Assembly: GCA_043801895.1 (NCBI GenBank)
Contig: JAZDLM010000049.1
Span: 1-6,821 of the forward strand
Length of the DNA stretch: 6,821 bases
Origin: JAZDLM01 sp043801895
GTDB taxonomy: Bacteria > Patescibacteriota > Kazan-3B-28
Direction of reading: 5' to 3'
Part shown: piece by piece, positions 5,392 to 6,821 of the stretch
Position numbering within the stretch: the first letter of the stretch is position 1
Layout of the letters: each line of letters starts with the position of its first letter
Notes under the pieces: model-generated
What the model saw: the letters and a program-made list of their open reading frames with translations, nothing else
The model's database searches: none
Told to the model about the DNA's origin: nothing
Position numbers and translations under genes: made by a program

Positions 5392-6821
5392 ATGCGCTAT
5401 CCAGAACTGATTATTTTAGACATCGAAACCACGGGCGTCGATAGCACCCGCGATGACATTATTGAGATCGCTGCGGTGAAATTAAATGCCGCTGGCACGA
5501 TTGTCGATCAGCTTGATCTCTTAATGGGGACCGAACAAATTTTATCGCCCACGGTTATGGTGTTGACTGGCATCACCCCCGACCAGCTTCGCGATCAGCC
5601 CAAGGTCGACGAGTTAGTGCCGCGCATCCAAGAGTTTGTTGGCGCGGCTCCGATCGTTGGTCATAATATCGGTTTTGATGTGGAATTCTTGACTGGTAAA
5701 GGTTGCGATTTCAGCACCAACCCCATTCTCGACACATTGGAACTGGCGCATACTGTCTTGCCGTCCCAGGACTACTACAGTCTGGAATACTTGGCTCATC
5801 ATTTTGGCTTTCCGCACCAGCCGGCTCACCGAGCCATGGCCGATGTGTTAGCGACGGTGGATTTAGTAAAGTTTTTATTTAACCAGGTCGCCGAATTGAT
5901 GCCGGCTACACTTGGTCGAATTAATAAATTAGTGCCAGCTGATACCTGGTCGTGGCAATGGCTTTTTGCTGAACCAATCAAATTTACTGACTTCAAATTC
6001 AGCCCAGTCGCCGATCAACCGATTACCGACCAAATTATTACCGAAGCACGCTCGGCTAATGACGCATTAACAGCGATTAAGACTAGCCGGCAAGGCAAAT
6101 TGAATTTTATCGAAGCTCATTTTCCGATTGATCCATTAAGCCTAGGCTTGGCCCATGCGGTCAGCGCTAGGCCAGCGGTATTAGTAATAACTGAAAAATT
6201 GCTCCACCAAATTGATTGGACAAAGGTGGTCTCCGAGTTGGGGGTGTCCATAGCGCCATATCTGCCGAGTCAGCTGCGCTACCGGGATAACGCCGAGGGG
6301 GAATTGGTGGCTAGCGGCCTTCCGACCAGTAGCCAAGACGCCAGCCTGTTGACCAAGGTGGCGATTTGGCGAAATGAATGGGGGAGCGACTGGCGGAAGT
6401 TGTATTTGTCGCGTGAAGCTAAATATCAGTGGGAACAAAAACTTGCTCCGCTTGACGGGGAGCCGCCCGCCGCTGAATTGGTCGATATTGTGGTAGCTAC
6501 CCCCGCCGCCCTATTGGAAATTCCCAATCTCGGCCACTTCGAAGTAGTGATCAGCGATCCATTGTGGATCGAGGACGCAGTGTTCGGCCAAACTGCGCGA
6601 GTCTTTTCCGTGAATTACTTTAGCGCCGCGATCAATAGCCGACGCGATTTCGTCCACCAATACATCAAGCCGCGCGACGTGAAAATAGCTGATGCGATGT
6701 TCAAAGCGCTCAATCATGCTAGTGCGGCACTTGCCAAACTTACTACCGAGATCGCTACTATTTATCAAAAATATCCGCCGACATCGGTTTACGAGCGGAA
6801 TATTGAGTTGGACGAAGGCAT
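5392..6821 (+). CDS. DEDDh 3'-5' exonuclease fused to a degenerate DinG-type helicase region (3' end beyond window)
   Basis: The frame stays open for 476 codons to the window end, so the C-terminus is missing. Residues 5-165 form a DnaQ-like exonuclease with a complete active site: D10 and E12 in ILDIETTG, D96 in VGHNIGFDVEFL, and H146 and D151 in HRAMADV. The order of the remaining residues follows the exonuclease-DinG fusions known from Firmicutes. IEA at 240-242 begins the Walker A position, VLVITEKLLHQ (263-273) matches motif Ia, WRNEWGSDW near 366-374 of the linker region resembles the TGD-type segment, and DIVVATPAALL (365-375) precedes the DEAH position. The key residues are changed: HFPIDPL replaces GTGTGKT (243-249), SDPL replaces DEAH (388-391), and no Cys occurs after C105, so the Fe-S cluster ligands are missing. 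ATP hydrolysis is unlikely. The ATG at 5392 has only a distant AGGA (5376-5379), which lies inside the repeat element. The exonuclease is sure; the DinG relationship is likely; inactivity is inferred. Confidence 0.85.
   Translation, partial: MRYPELIILDIETTGVDSTRDDIIEIAAVKLNAAGTIVDQLDLLMGTEQILSPTVMVLTGITPDQLRDQPKVDELVPRIQEFVGAAPIVGHNIGFDVEFLTGKGCDFSTNPILDTLELAHTVLPSQDYYSLEYLAHHFGFPHQPAHRAMADVLATVDLVKFLFNQVAELMPATLGRINKLVPADTWSWQWLFAEPIKFTDFKFSPVADQPITDQIITEARSANDALTAIKTSRQGKLNFIEAHFPIDPLSLGLAHAVSARPAVLVITEKLLHQIDWTKVVSELGVSIAPYLPSQLRYRDNAEGELVASGLPTSSQDASLLTKVAIWRNEWGSDWRKLYLSREAKYQWEQKLAPLDGEPPAAELVDIVVATPAALLEIPNLGHFEVVISDPLWIEDAVFGQTARVFSVNYFSAAINSRRDFVHQYIKPRDVKIADAMFKALNHASAALAKLTTEIATIYQKYPPTSVYERNIELDEG

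Noticed and set aside
5384..5410. ATG at 5384 as an earlier start for the exonuclease
   Set aside because: It is in a different frame and meets a stop after eight codons. The frame with the DEDDh motifs starts at the ATG at 5392.
5614..6768. Three minus-strand frames of 71-85 codons in the last part of the window
   Set aside because: They lie opposite the continuous exonuclease-DinG frame, which has intact exonuclease motifs and no stop. The minus-strand frames are shadows.

Overview
This window looks like a chromosomal segment of a small-genome, Gram-positive-type bacterium. I favour a member of the Patescibacteria (candidate phyla radiation, perhaps Saccharibacteria-like), but that rests on inference rather than a marker gene. 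The clues are an LPXTG sortase-anchored surface protein, a CdaA/CdaR-type membrane pair, roughly balanced base composition, very compact gene spacing, and a dispersed-repeat-like palindromic element of the 'TCATTCTGAGC...GAAGAATCTAG' type. TGA is used as a stop, so nothing suggests UGA recoding. All supported genes are on the + strand.

Layout. Positions 1-143 form a G/C-rich leader with several hairpins. Positions 144-2678 encode an 844-residue modular surface protein. It has a long signal peptide, a beta-sandwich-like N-terminal region, an acidic Ca-loop motif, three prealbumin-like repeats, two SdrD-B-like repeats, a Gly/Pro/Glu-rich stalk and an LPVTG anchor. A hairpin follows, then an extended -10 promoter and an 89-residue two-helix membrane protein (2822-3091) closed by a 13-bp perfect terminator hairpin.

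Next is a translationally coupled pair: a CdaA-type diadenylate cyclase homologue (3228-4064) and a CdaR/YbbR-type four-repeat partner (4061-5260), sharing an ATGA overlap. After a 120-bp inverted-repeat element (5266-5384), an open reading frame (5392 to the window end, no stop reached) encodes a DEDDh 3'-5' exonuclease fused to a DinG-type helicase region.

The most interesting point is that two adjacent loci encode members of well-known enzyme families whose nucleotide-handling motifs are gone while the reading frames stay intact. The CdaA homologue has Lys where the catalytic DGA aspartate should be and lacks the RHR motif. The exonuclease-DinG protein keeps all five exonuclease residues, but its Walker A, DEAH box and Fe-S cysteines are replaced. 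This suggests a membrane 'pseudo-cyclase' with a conserved CdaR partner, and a nuclease attached to a motorless 'pseudo-helicase' scaffold. Both are inferences from motif reading and need alignment or structure prediction to confirm.
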